A stretch of DNA of 64,000 bases. Source: Stenotrophomonas chelatiphaga. Its GTDB lineage: Bacteria; Pseudomonadota; Gammaproteobacteria; Xanthomonadales; Xanthomonadaceae. The position numbers were made by a program, and so were the translations under genes. The stretch lies in NCBI RefSeq assembly GCF_001431535.1, contig NZ_LDJK01000014.1:1-64000 (forward strand), given 5' to 3'. The notes beneath the pieces were generated by a model, which made no database searches, was not told where the DNA came from, and saw nothing but the letters and a program-made list of their open reading frames with translations. Positions within the stretch are counted from its first letter, which is position 1. Every line of letters begins with the position of its first letter. Positions 17,776-26,453 of this stretch are shown here, in pieces.

Positions 17776-18387
17776 ATGGCACAGATCGGCAGACCACGCA
17801 GCTTCGACCGTGACACGGCGGTCGACCAGGCGCTTCACCTGTTCTGGGAACAGGGCTACGAATCCACGTCACTGGCCCAGCTCAAGGCGGCGATCGGCGG
17901 TGGTATCACCGCGCCCAGCTTCTACGCCGCGTTCGGGTCGAAGGAAGCGCTGTTCAAGGAGTGCATGGAGCGCTACCTGGCCACCTTCGCGCAGGTGACC
18001 CACTGCTTGTGGGACACCTCTCTGGCGCCCCGCCAGGCGCTGGAACTCGCCCTGCGCGGATCGGCCCGGATGCAGTGCGAGCGCGGCCACCCCAAGGGCT
18101 GCATGGTGGCGCTCGGGGTGATGAGTGCACCCTCGCCGGAACTCACCGCGCTGACCGCGCCGCTTACCTGCTCGCGTGCGCACACGCGCGCCGGCATCCG
18201 GGCCTGCGTGGATCGCGCCATCGCCAAGGGCGATCTCCGGCCACGGACCGACCCGGCCGCACTGGCGTTCGTGTTCGACAGCTTCCTGCTGGGCCTGACC
18301 ACGCTGGCCCGCGATGGCAAGACCTTCAAGGCCATGGATGCGGCCATCCAACAGGTGATGGTGGTCTGGGACGCCCACGCGGGCTGA
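17776..18387 (+). CDS. TetR family transcriptional regulator
   Basis: A 203-residue regulator. Its N-terminal helix-turn-helix is clear (GRPRSFDRDTAVDQALHLFW, then TSLAQLKAAIGG and PSFYAAFGSKEALF). The C-terminal ligand domain has two Cys near the centre (MQCERGHPKGCMV), a feature of the YcdC/AefR-like TetR_C group. The ATG at 17776 has GGAG 6 nt upstream; the frame is open from 17722 but that part lies in the operator region. It probably represses both itself and the divergent MFS gene. Confidence 0.9.
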   Translation: MAQIGRPRSFDRDTAVDQALHLFWEQGYESTSLAQLKAAIGGGITAPSFYAAFGSKEALFKECMERYLATFAQVTHCLWDTSLAPRQALELALRGSARMQCERGHPKGCMVALGVMSAPSPELTALTAPLTCSRAHTRAGIRACVDRAIAKGDLRPRTDPAALAFVFDSFLLGLTTLARDGKTFKAMDAAIQQVMVVWDAHAG

Positions 18388-18401
18388 GCGCCGCACCGTC
18401 C

Positions 18402-19661
18402 TCAGAACGCGAGGTTGGTCTTCACTCCCAGCACCATCGCATCGTGGTTTTGGGACAGCCCGCCCGGATGCACCACGTACTGCACGACCGGCTGCACGCT
18501 GACGCCCGGCCACGCCTGCCAGACATAGAACGCTTCGGCGGTGTACTCGGTCTTCGCCCTGCCCTGTGCCCCATTGGCCTGCCGTGCGTAGCGCGGGTTG
18601 ACTTCGGTAGCGGCCACGCCGAGCCCGATCTGGTCCGACGCGCGCGCGCCGACGCCGGTATAGGTTGCGATGGCATGCACCGTGGCATCGATGTTGCCGG
18701 TACGGCGATCGGTACGGACCAGGTCCAGCTGGCCACGCAGGCCCGACTGCGCGCTGCTGCCGTCGCCCGCGCTGAACTGCTGGCGCAGGCTGATCCAGCC
18801 GCCATAGGCGCCGCTGCGCAGGGCCGCATCCAGACCGCTGCTGGCCCATGCGCCGCCTGTCGGGTCCTGCCAGGCGTCAGCCCGGGGCGCGCTGCTGTAC
18901 CAACCGCCCACTGCGTAGTGCCCCTGCAATCCACGCACCCTGCCCTGCCAGCCCAATTCCACGGGGGTGAGCGTGCCGACGGTGCCGGAGGGGGCCAGCC
19001 GCAGGCCGCCTCCGCTTTCATCGGCGTAGCGAGGATTGACCTGGTACGCGCCGAGGCGCAGGTATGTCTGTTCGGTGGGTGCGACGTCCAGCACCGCGCC
19101 CCACTGGCTGAGCGGCCCATTGAACCAGTAATCACCGACGATCATCGCCGGCTGGCTGCCGCAGAACGTCAGGCTCATCGCGGTGCAGTCCAGCGTGTTG
19201 AAATCATCGCCGACGGCCATGCGACCGAGTTTGAGCCCCACCCGGCCCTCGTTCCACTGCTTGCCCAGCCACAGGCTGCCCAGCCGCCAGATGCGGCCGC
19301 GGCCGTAGGCTTCCTGGCTCTGCAGCAGCTGACCCAATGCGGCGCGTTGGTTGAGGTTGGCGCCATCGCGACGCGTCACCGACACCTGCGCCTGCAGCCC
19401 GGACCAGCCGGCCAGGCGTTCAAGGTCCAGCGTTGCACCCAGCGCCAGCTGGCCGACGTGGGTGCCGGTGCGCCGGCTTCCGCCGGAAAGGTTCGTCGCA
19501 TCCTCGGAGGTATAGCTGGCGGTGAGTTCAACGCCGCGTGCTGCAAGCGCAGCGCGGCGCCCGTCGGCATCGGGCAACAGGTGCGGTGCGGCCGAAACGC
19601 TGGATGACAGCAACAGGCCAGCCAGCGGCAGCCAGTGCCGGCAGGGGGTAGGACGATTCAT
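18402..19661 (-). CDS. oprB: OprB-type carbohydrate-selective outer membrane porin
   Basis: A 419-residue outer-membrane beta-barrel. It has a signal peptide (MNRPTPCRHW..SSSVSAAP) and alternating aromatic/hydrophobic strands; the region WLGKQWNEGRVGLKLGRMA resembles the conserved segment of OprB proteins, and it ends in LGVKTNLAF with a C-terminal Phe as outer-membrane proteins do. OprB porins admit glucose and other sugars. It starts 65 bp after the lacI stop, downstream of gcd, so sugar entry and periplasmic oxidation seem to be coregulated. The ATG at 19661 is the one next to the signal peptide. Confidence 0.85.
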   Translation of the reverse strand: MNRPTPCRHWLPLAGLLLSSSVSAAPHLLPDADGRRAALAARGVELTASYTSEDATNLSGGSRRTGTHVGQLALGATLDLERLAGWSGLQAQVSVTRRDGANLNQRAALGQLLQSQEAYGRGRIWRLGSLWLGKQWNEGRVGLKLGRMAVGDDFNTLDCTAMSLTFCGSQPAMIVGDYWFNGPLSQWGAVLDVAPTEQTYLRLGAYQVNPRYADESGGGLRLAPSGTVGTLTPVELGWQGRVRGLQGHYAVGGWYSSAPRADAWQDPTGGAWASSGLDAALRSGAYGGWISLRQQFSAGDGSSAQSGLRGQLDLVRTDRRTGNIDATVHAIATYTGVGARASDQIGLGVAATEVNPRYARQANGAQGRAKTEYTAEAFYVWQAWPGVSVQPVVQYVVHPGGLSQNHDAMVLGVKTNLAF

Positions 19662-19675
19662 GGGGGAGGTCTCCG

Positions 19676-19694
19676 GCATGGCATCACGCCATGC
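19676..19694. promoter_or_regulatory. Inverted repeat between lacI and the porin gene
   Basis: GCATGGC-ATCAC-GCCATGC, a perfect 7-bp dyad just upstream of the porin start. It could be an operator, or a hairpin that tunes porin expression relative to the upstream genes. There is no U-run, so a simple terminator is unlikely. Confidence 0.4.
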
Positions 19695-19725
19695 AGTCGT
19701 TGCGTGGGGTTGGCGTTACCGCATG

Positions 19726-20781
19726 TCAGGCAAGCAGTTCGCCGGGGTCGACATCTTCGGGGGTGATGATGCGGAACCGGGTGGGCCCTGCAGGCGGCGG
19801 CGAATCGAGCTCGCCGCGCTGGTGCAGGATGTACTGCAGGGCCTGGATGGCCTGCGCTTCGGGGTCCTGGTCGATCACCGCGGCGATCTTCCCGCGTGCC
19901 ATCAATTCGGCATGTTCGCGCGTTGCTTCGTGGGTGATCCATACCGGCATCGGCGTCGGGGCGCGCTTGCGCAGCGCCTTGGCGATGCCTGCCGCAGCCG
20001 ATCCGGTGTCATAGATCGCCACCACGTCATCGCGCTGGCGCAGCAGTTCATCCAGCGACGCATGCGCCATATCCGGCTGGTCGTGGTGGGCCACCGGCTC
20101 GCGCACGTCCAGGTGCGGGAACCGTTCGTGGATGACCTTGCGGAAGCCGGCTACGCGTTCGCGGTGATCACCGAAATCCGTGGATGCCACGTACAGCAGC
20201 ACGCTGCCGGGCCGGTGCGTGAAGCGCCCGACCAGGTAACCTGCGGCGCGGCCGGCCTTGAAGTTGTCGATGCCGGCATACGGATGCGGGGCGATCTGGG
20301 TGACATCGCTTGTCACGGTCACCACCGGAATGCCCTGCGCCTGCACATGGCGCAGGGCCAGGCGGATGGGGGGCACGTCGCGCACGAAGGCCAGCAGGCC
20401 CGCGCGCGGATGCGGCGGGTGCTCCAGGAAGCGGATCAACGCCGCCTCGTCCTTCTCGTCCCAGAACATCCGGTGCAGGCTGACGCGGGTGCCGAGCATC
20501 TGCACCTGTGACATCAAGGCGGCTTCCAGCCGCTGGTAATGCGGGGTGTTGACGTTGCTCATCACCACGTCGATGTGCAGCACGCCGTGGTGCACGCTGG
20601 GCAGGACCCGGCGCAGTTCCAGCTGGCGTGCAGCGGCGATCACCCGCAGCCGCATCGAATCGGACACGCTGCCCCGCTCATTGAGCACGCGGTCGACGGT
20701 GCTCTCGCTGACACCGGCCAGCTCGGCCACCTGCGCAAGGCGGGGCGTACGGGCGGAGCGGCTGGGGGCAGCGGGAGTCAT
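19726..20781 (-). CDS. LacI family transcriptional regulator
   Basis: A 351-residue regulator. Its N-terminal LacI helix-turn-helix is TPRLAQVAELAGVSESTVDR followed by hinge-helix-like SVSDSMRLRVIAAARQLEL. The rest is a periplasmic-binding-protein fold of the Peripla_BP_4 type (HIDVVMSN, GIPVVTVTSDV, YAGIDNFKAGRAAGYLVGR). The ATG at 20781 lies 30 bp after the gcd stop; the longer open frame on this strand (to 21357) only reads through gcd. It probably senses a sugar and controls the gcd-porin group, perhaps including itself. Its ribosome site is weak, so low-level expression by read-through is likely. Confidence 0.88.
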   Translation of the reverse strand: MTPAAPSRSARTPRLAQVAELAGVSESTVDRVLNERGSVSDSMRLRVIAAARQLELRRVLPSVHHGVLHIDVVMSNVNTPHYQRLEAALMSQVQMLGTRVSLHRMFWDEKDEAALIRFLEHPPHPRAGLLAFVRDVPPIRLALRHVQAQGIPVVTVTSDVTQIAPHPYAGIDNFKAGRAAGYLVGRFTHRPGSVLLYVASTDFGDHRERVAGFRKVIHERFPHLDVREPVAHHDQPDMAHASLDELLRQRDDVVAIYDTGSAAAGIAKALRKRAPTPMPVWITHEATREHAELMARGKIAAVIDQDPEAQAIQALQYILHQRGELDSPPPAGPTRFRIITPEDVDPGELLA

Positions 20782-20810
20782 CGATGGCGCACTCAATGAA
20801 GGGGGCGGAC

Positions 20811-23255
20811 TTACTTGCCGGCCTTGGGCAGGGCGTAGGCAATCACATAATCGCCGCGGTTGTCGTTGGTGCCGGTGCGCGTTGCACCGCCAGCCACCAC
20901 CACCACGTACTGGCGACCATCCTTGCCCACGTAGGACATCGGAGCGCCCTGCCCGCCCACCGGCAGGCGACCCTGCCACAGGACCTTGCCGGTGTCGTTG
21001 TCCAGGGCGCGCACATAGTAGTCCAGGCTGCCGTGGAAGAACGTCAGGCCGCCCTTGGTCACCAGCGGGCCACCCATCGTCGGCATGCCCAGCGGGATGT
21101 CCACGCCCGGGGCGATGCCATGCACCGGCGCGTCCTTGATGGTGCCCATCGGCACCTGCCAGCGGGTCTTGCCGGTGGACAGGTCGATGGCGGTCATCGT
21201 GCCGAACGGCGGCTTGAAGCACGGCACGCCCAGCGGCGAGACGAACATCGAGCGCTCCACGCCCCACGGCGTGCCGGTCTGGGTGGAGTACTCGCCTTCG
21301 GTGGACGGCTTGTAGCCGATGCGCTTGGCTTCTTCCTGCTTGATGAAGCGGCCCCACTGCGCCATGCGGATGTCGTTGACGATCAGCGTGCCGGTGCTGG
21401 CGTCGACCGCGCCGCCGCCCCAGTTGAAGCCACCGTAGTAACCCGGGTAGATCAACGTGCGCTGCTTGTCCGACAGCGGGGTGAACTCACCTTCCCAGCG
21501 CATCTGCTTGAACTGGATGCGGCAGTACAGCTGGTCGAAGATCGACGCGCCCCACATGTCCGATTCCTTGAACGGCTCGACGCCGACGGCGATCGCCGAA
21601 TGCGGCTGGGTCGGGGCCACCTTCATGCCCGGCATCGCATCGGTGGAGACCTTGCGGTATTCCACCGGCACCACCGGCTGGCCGGTACGGCGGTCCAGCA
21701 CGAACACCTGGCCGCGCTTGGTCAGCTGCACCAGCACCGGCGTGGTTTCGCCATTCTTGCCGGGCATGTCATACAGGATCGGCTGCGAGGACACGTCATA
21801 GTCGAACTGGTCGATGTTGGCGGTACGGAAGTGCCAGCGCTCCTTGCCGGTCTTCAGCTCCACCGCGACCACCGCATCGGTGTACTCATCGGAGTAGTCG
21901 TGGCGGTTGCCGGTCCAGAAATCCGGGGTCTGGTTGCCCAGCGGGAAGTAGGCCAGGCCCAGCTTGGGATCATAGGCGGCGGTGCCCCAGAAGTTCGGGG
22001 TTTCCAGCGGGTACAGCTGGCCTTCCGGCAGCGGGGTGCTGTCGGTGGCGCCACGCTTGGCATCCCATGCCCACAGGATCTTGCCGGTCACCACGTCATA
22101 GCCACGCACCACGCCGCCCGGTTCGCCGACGGTGAGGTTGTCGTTCAAGCGGCCGCCGACCATCACCACGCCATCGGCCACCAGCGGCGCGGAGGTGACG
22201 TTGTAGGTGCCGGCATCGCTGTCCTTCGGCGCCGGCGCGATGCCGATGCCCAGGTCCACGTAGCCCTTGTCACCGAAGTCTTCGCACAGCTTGCCGGTTT
22301 CCGCATCCAGCGCCAGCAGGCGCGCATCGATGGTGGTTTCGATGATGCGCTTGCGGCAGATCGCCGGTGCAGCGGGGGTGTTGGCGGCGACCGCCTGAGC
22401 GGGCGCGGTGGCGGTACTGGCAGCGGTGGCGGTGTCCAGCGCATCCAGGTCGGCATAGCCCACGCCACGGCAGCGCTTCCAGCCCTGGGTGCTTTCGCTG
22501 ACCACGGCCTTCGGATCGAAGCGCCACTTTTCCTTGCCGGTGGTGGCGTCGACCGCCACGACCTTGCTGAGCGGGGTGCACAGGTACACGGTGTCGTCGA
22601 TCTTCAACGGCGTGACCTGGTACTCGGCGCCATCGATGGCGAGATCGCCGGTGCGGTAGGTCCACGCGACCTGCAGATCCTTCACGTTGGTGGTATTGAT
22701 CTGGTCGAACTGGGCGTAACGATCGCCACTGCTGGTGCGTCCGTAAGCCGGCCAGTCGTTGCCGGCGGCCTGCCCTGCAGCGGCATTGGTGACCTTGGCA
22801 CGCGAGCCATCGGCTTCCACCGTCGGATGCGGCACGAACATGCCGGCGAAGAAGCCGACCAGGCCCAGCGCCAGTACACCGGCCAGCGCACCGGCGGGAC
22901 GGCAGCGCAGTGCAGGCGCCAGGTCGCGGCGATGCAGGCGTGGCGCGAAGGCGGCGGTCACCATGGCGACCACCAGGAAGGCGATCAGGCGCGGCACCAG
23001 CTGCCAGAAGTCCAGGCCGACTTCCCACAGCGCCCACACTGCGGCGAACAGCAGCAGGCCGAGCGCCATCCACAGCGCACTGGCACGCAGGCGGACCAGG
23101 GCGACGCCGGTGGCGGCGAGCACGGCGCCGGCCAACAGGTAGAACCACGATCCGCCCAGGGTGATGAGCCACACGCCGCCGGCGGCGAGCAGCACGCCCA
23201 GCAGCGCGAACAGAATGCCGGCGCCTTGGGCAAGTTTGGATGACACGCTTTGCAT
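20811..23255 (-). CDS. gcd: Membrane-bound PQQ-dependent glucose dehydrogenase
   Basis: An 814-residue quinoprotein that oxidises glucose to gluconolactone at the periplasmic face and passes electrons to ubiquinone. Five N-terminal TM helices (from GAGILFALLGVLLAAGGVW to about residue 130) anchor an eight-bladed PQQ propeller. Typical pieces are DWPAYGRTSSGDRYAQFDQI, TTGKEKWRFDPKAV, WAWDAKRGATDSTPLPEG and TGKVLWQGRLPVGGQG. The size fits E. coli Gcd (about 800). The ATG at 23255 has AGAGG 5 nt upstream. PQQ synthesis genes are not in this window. Its product feeds the gluconate-dehydrogenase complex encoded at 59-63 kb. Confidence 0.95.
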   Translation of the reverse strand: MQSVSSKLAQGAGILFALLGVLLAAGGVWLITLGGSWFYLLAGAVLAATGVALVRLRASALWMALGLLLFAAVWALWEVGLDFWQLVPRLIAFLVVAMVTAAFAPRLHRRDLAPALRCRPAGALAGVLALGLVGFFAGMFVPHPTVEADGSRAKVTNAAAGQAAGNDWPAYGRTSSGDRYAQFDQINTTNVKDLQVAWTYRTGDLAIDGAEYQVTPLKIDDTVYLCTPLSKVVAVDATTGKEKWRFDPKAVVSESTQGWKRCRGVGYADLDALDTATAASTATAPAQAVAANTPAAPAICRKRIIETTIDARLLALDAETGKLCEDFGDKGYVDLGIGIAPAPKDSDAGTYNVTSAPLVADGVVMVGGRLNDNLTVGEPGGVVRGYDVVTGKILWAWDAKRGATDSTPLPEGQLYPLETPNFWGTAAYDPKLGLAYFPLGNQTPDFWTGNRHDYSDEYTDAVVAVELKTGKERWHFRTANIDQFDYDVSSQPILYDMPGKNGETTPVLVQLTKRGQVFVLDRRTGQPVVPVEYRKVSTDAMPGMKVAPTQPHSAIAVGVEPFKESDMWGASIFDQLYCRIQFKQMRWEGEFTPLSDKQRTLIYPGYYGGFNWGGGAVDASTGTLIVNDIRMAQWGRFIKQEEAKRIGYKPSTEGEYSTQTGTPWGVERSMFVSPLGVPCFKPPFGTMTAIDLSTGKTRWQVPMGTIKDAPVHGIAPGVDIPLGMPTMGGPLVTKGGLTFFHGSLDYYVRALDNDTGKVLWQGRLPVGGQGAPMSYVGKDGRQYVVVVAGGATRTGTNDNRGDYVIAYALPKAGK

Positions 23256-23583
23256 GAGGACCTCTGGATTGCAGACAGCACCCTTCGCCGGGCGCGGCCA
23301 TCGGCCATGCCACAGGGATTCCGGGTGAGATGGGTGGTGGGCCTGGGCAGAGGAATGCTCATCCGCCGTGGGTCCACGCCCGCTGATGCGGCGCTGCTGC
23401 GACCAAATGCCGCAGTGCGTCAGCGGGAGGATGATAGCCATCGCGCTTTCATAAAAACGACACGCTGACGGAAAACCGTCAACGCGTGATGGAACGCTTC
23501 GTCGCGCGAAAGATCAGACCACTGGCCGCACCGCGTCCCGTGGGGTAGCGTCGTGCTGATTTCTTTCATCCAGTGAGTACACC
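23256..23583. other. Divergent promoter region between gcd and the SDR gene
   Basis: This 328-bp stretch has no convincing gene. It holds the leader of gcd on the minus strand and the promoter of the SDR on the plus strand. The one clear structure is the inverted repeat TGACGG-AAAA-CCGTCA at 23466-23481, loosely extended by CACGC/GCGTG arms to about 23488. With an operator-like position between divergent genes it is a candidate regulator site, but it does not match the LacI-type dyad found before the GH3 gene. Confidence 0.45.
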
Positions 23584-24501
23584 ATGCCAGCCTCTGCTGG
23601 ATTCACCGCGGCGGACGTGCGCGATCAGTCGGGCAAGACCTTCATCGTGACCGGTGCCAATGCCGGCATAGGGCTGGAAACCTCGCGCGTGCTGGCGCTT
23701 CGTGGCGCCCGCGTGCTGCTCGGGTGTCGGAACGCCGCAACCTTCGAGGCCGCCGCTGTCGACCTCCGGCACAGCGCACCCAGGGCGGATCTGGCCTGGA
23801 TGCCGCTGGATCTGGCTGACCTGGATTCGGTACGCGCCGCGGTCGCGGTGGCGCAGCAAGAAGCGCGGATCGATGGGCTCATCAACAACGCCGGAGTGAT
23901 GATTCCGCCGTTGACGCGTACGCGGCAGGGGTTCGAACTGCAGTTCGGGGTCAACCACCTCGGACCGTTTGCGCTGACGTCCCTGCTGCTGCCGAAACTC
24001 GCCGAAACGCAGGGCGCGCGCGTCGTGATCACCTCGAGCATCGCCCATTTCAAAGGCAGGATGGAATGGGATGACCTCAATGCCGAGGCCGGCTATCGGC
24101 GGGCTGCGCGCTACCGCAGCAGCAAGCTGGCCAACGCCCTGCATCTGTTTGAACTGGACCGGCGCCTGCGCGCCGCGAACTCGCACATCGTGGCGGTGGG
24201 CTGTCACCCCGGCGTGGCGTATACCCGCCTGGGCCGTCATGTAGGCATCGCGCAGTGGGTGGGCCCGCTGGTGGGCAGGTTCCTCAATACCGCCGTGCAG
24301 GGCGCGTGGCCGACGCTGCAGGCAGCGACCGGCGACGTTGAGCCCGGTGGCTACTATGGCCCCACCGGACTGGCACAAGCGCGAGGCGTATCGGGCCCGG
24401 CCAGGCGCGGGGAATCGGCCCTGGATCCGGTGGCTGCACGCCGTCTGTGGGATATCTCGGTGCAGCTGACCGGGATCGACCCGGGGCTGCCGCCTGCGTA
24501 G
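23584..24501 (+). CDS. Short-chain dehydrogenase/reductase, retinol-dehydrogenase-like
   Basis: A 305-residue classical SDR. It has the NAD(P) motif TGANAGIG at residues 23-30, NNAG in the middle, the VVITSSIAH serine strand, and the catalytic YRSSK with Tyr177 and Lys181. The sequence around AIGLETSRVLALRGARVLLGCRN resembles the retinol dehydrogenase/WWOX-like branch that is common in bacteria as light-dependent-protochlorophyllide-reductase-like oxidoreductases. The substrate is unknown. It appears monocistronic, convergent with the DUF3247-like gene. Confidence 0.88.
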   Translation: MPASAGFTAADVRDQSGKTFIVTGANAGIGLETSRVLALRGARVLLGCRNAATFEAAAVDLRHSAPRADLAWMPLDLADLDSVRAAVAVAQQEARIDGLINNAGVMIPPLTRTRQGFELQFGVNHLGPFALTSLLLPKLAETQGARVVITSSIAHFKGRMEWDDLNAEAGYRRAARYRSSKLANALHLFELDRRLRAANSHIVAVGCHPGVAYTRLGRHVGIAQWVGPLVGRFLNTAVQGAWPTLQAATGDVEPGGYYGPTGLAQARGVSGPARRGESALDPVAARRLWDISVQLTGIDPGLPPA

Positions 24502-24525
24502 CCGCCGGACCTGCCGCAGGTGGGG

Positions 24526-24807
24526 TCAGCGGGAGCCGATCCGCACCACGCGCTGCACCTGGTCCAGCCACAGCAGCTGTACGGGGGCCTCACCGGAATC
24601 CAGGCGCAGCAGGCCATTGCTGCCCTCGTTGCCGTCGCTGTCGAGGAACTGCTGGATGGCAGGACGTTCGACCACGGTGCCGACCAGGACGCTTCCGTCC
24701 TGCATGTGCAGTTCGGCGATCATCTCCGCATCCAGCTCGGATTGCAGCGCCTTGAGGCGGTCGATGGCGGCGGCCTCGGTGTGGATGCGGGGGGCACGCT
24801 GGGTCAT
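24526..24807 (-). CDS. Small DUF3247-like protein
   Basis: A 93-residue soluble protein with a helical acidic N-terminal half (AAAIDRLKALQSELDAEMIAE) followed by beta-strand-like segments (DGSVLVGTVVERPAIQQFLD, LLWLDQVQRVVRIG). This layout matches DUF3247, a family largely limited to Xanthomonadaceae and without known function; the strand part recalls an Sm-like fold. It follows the SemiSWEET gene by 88 bp and may be read with that operon, but the gap leaves room for its own promoter. Confidence 0.65.
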   Translation of the reverse strand: MTQRAPRIHTEAAAIDRLKALQSELDAEMIAELHMQDGSVLVGTVVERPAIQQFLDSDGNEGSNGLLRLDSGEAPVQLLWLDQVQRVVRIGSR

Positions 24808-24895
24808 GGTTGGTGTTCCGTGGAAGGGCTGGACCCTACGGTACGTGAGCGCACGCGAACGAATCCTGCGCTCGGCGTGTGGACGATGCGAAGGA

Positions 24896-25174
24896 TCACG
24901 TGCCGGCCTGACGTCGCCGTCGACGTACGGCCAGGACCTGCCCGGTGATGGCGGTGATCAGGATCAGCGTGTTGGTCACCACGAAAACGGTCGAACCGAC
25001 CATTGCGCTGTAGGCAATGAAAAGCACGGAGGCGGTCATCTGGCCGATGAACAACCATGTGGACACCGCTTCGACCGAGTCCGCCTGTTGCTGCTTGTGG
25101 ATCTGGCGCCCGAGCGTAAGGATCAGCACCACCGTGGCCGCCCAGCCCAGCAGGTCCACCGGCTGGAAGGTCAC
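24896..25174 (-). CDS. SemiSWEET-type small sugar transporter
   Basis: A 92-residue membrane protein with three helices: LLGWAATVVLILTLGRQIHK, VSTWLFIGQMTASVLFIAYS and VVTNTLILITAITGQVLAV, followed by an Arg-rich end. This is the single triple-helix-bundle layout of bacterial SemiSWEETs (MtN3 family), which dimerise to carry sugars; the N in VTN matches the conserved central Asn. Its ATG overlaps the GT2 stop as ATGA, so it is the fifth gene of the overlapping operon and may move the sugar moiety or product of that pathway. Confidence 0.82.
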   Translation of the reverse strand: MTFQPVDLLGWAATVVLILTLGRQIHKQQQADSVEAVSTWLFIGQMTASVLFIAYSAMVGSTVFVVTNTLILITAITGQVLAVRRRRRQAGT

Positions 25175-25869
25175 CGCTGCAGTACCGGTACCGGCGACAG
25201 CGCCGGTGCCACGTCCAGTACCTCGCGTTCGAGTGCGCGCAGGAACCCGCTGAAGCCGTGTGGTGCCCGCGCGGTCCGTCGTGCGCTGGTGGCAACAGCG
25301 GGCTGCGCCAGCCAGGCAATCGAGGCGTGCGCCTGCTCAAGCGCATGCACCAGGGCAACGTCTTCGCCGGTGACCACGGCGCTGAAGCCGCCTGCCGCCA
25401 GGTACGCCGACGCGCTGATACCCATGTTGGCGCCATGGATATGCCGATGCCCATCGGTCACTGGCTTGCGGGTGAAGGCATCGCGTACGGCCTGCGGATA
25501 GTCCAGCCAGTCCACGACCTCCACCACGCCGCAGAAGGCATCCGCCCCGCACTCCACCTGGCGGCAGAGCCAGTCGGCAGGCACGACGGTATCGGCGTCG
25601 GTGCTGGCGATCCAGCGCGCACCCAAGGCCAATGCATGATCCGCTGCCGCCGCACGCGCGATGCCGACGCAGCGTGCGTTGAGGGTCACCGTGGAAGCAC
25701 CCTGCAGGCTGCAGACAGACCCCGTGGCATCGCTGCAGTTGTCCAGCGCCACGACGACCTGGACCGCTTCACCGCGCAGGCCGGGGTGGGCGGCGGCCAG
25801 GGAAATTGCCGCCAGGCAGCGGCCAATGGAGGCCGCCTCATCATGCGCCGGTACGATCACTGCGATCAT
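25171..25869 (-). CDS. Family 2 glycosyltransferase
   Basis: A 232-residue GT-A enzyme. It opens with IAVIVPAHDEAASIGRCLAA, has the nucleotide-binding region VVALDNCSDAT, the metal-binding DxD as WIASTDADTVVP, and an acceptor-site GGFSAVVTGEDVALV (ED motif). The ATG at 25869 overlaps the stop of the methyltransferase gene as ATGA; the frame is open to 25914 but that start would not couple. No membrane helix is seen. It probably transfers a sugar onto the product made by its operon partners. Confidence 0.85.
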   Translation of the reverse strand: MIAVIVPAHDEAASIGRCLAAISLAAAHPGLRGEAVQVVVALDNCSDATGSVCSLQGASTVTLNARCVGIARAAAADHALALGARWIASTDADTVVPADWLCRQVECGADAFCGVVEVVDWLDYPQAVRDAFTRKPVTDGHRHIHGANMGISASAYLAAGGFSAVVTGEDVALVHALEQAHASIAWLAQPAVATSARRTARAPHGFSGFLRALEREVLDVAPALSPVPVLQR

Positions 25870-26453
25870 CGCAGCCCCTCCCATGTCGCCACACTCGTCG
25901 GCTGCCGGCTCCACGCCTGCAGCACGAGGTCTTCGTCCTGATAGTTGAATGCTTCGAGCAGACCGCCGCGGAGCAGACGATGGACGTTCTCGGTAGTGCT
26001 GCGCGCCTCATCAAACGGATGCCGCCAGTGGCAGGCCAGCAGCAGGCCGTCTTCGGCAAGACTGTCGTCGAGCTGCAGCGCCATCTGCTGCAGCTCGCCC
26101 GCATCCAGGTAGTAGCCGACCTCGCTGACCACGATCAGGTCGAAGCGTCCCGGCGGCCACTGGCCAGGGTGATGGGCACGCTGCAGGGTGACATGGGGGC
26201 AGTCACTGACGGATCCGGCGGCCTCGGCAAGCGCCTGCTGGTTGATGTCCGTTGCCAGCAGCGCATCGCACCGCGCGGCCAGTTCCGCCGTGAGCACCCC
26301 ATTGGAGCAGCCGAGTTCCCAGGCATTTGTGTAGCGCGGACGCGGCAGGCAGGCCAGGGTAAGGGCCCGCTTGCGCGCCTCGTACCAGCGGCTGCGGTAA
26401 TGGAACGGATCGGCCTGCTGGTACAGCGCGTCGAAATAGGCGGCGGTGTTCAT
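25866..26453 (-). CDS. SAM-dependent methyltransferase, NodS-like
   Basis: A 195-residue class I methyltransferase with the SAM site ELGCSNGVLTAELAARCD, acidic residue in LLATDIN, and FDLIVVSEVGYYL as motif IV. The N-terminus (MNTAAYFDALYQQADPFHYRSRWYEARK) and overall pattern match the nodulation protein S / NodS-like group, which N-methylates an amino sugar. That fits its place between a PIG-L deacetylase, which would free the amine, and a GT2. Both junctions are ATGA overlaps. Confidence 0.85.
   Translation of the reverse strand: MNTAAYFDALYQQADPFHYRSRWYEARKRALTLACLPRPRYTNAWELGCSNGVLTAELAARCDALLATDINQQALAEAAGSVSDCPHVTLQRAHHPGQWPPGRFDLIVVSEVGYYLDAGELQQMALQLDDSLAEDGLLLACHWRHPFDEARSTTENVHRLLRGGLLEAFNYQDEDLVLQAWSRQPTSVATWEGLR

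Noticed and set aside
20782-21357. Longer LacI start far upstream
   Set aside because: The extension lies inside gcd; the HTH begins just after the ATG at 20781.
20784-23243. 819-codon plus-strand frame
   Set aside because: Antisense to gcd; His/Arg-rich composition typical of an antisense frame.
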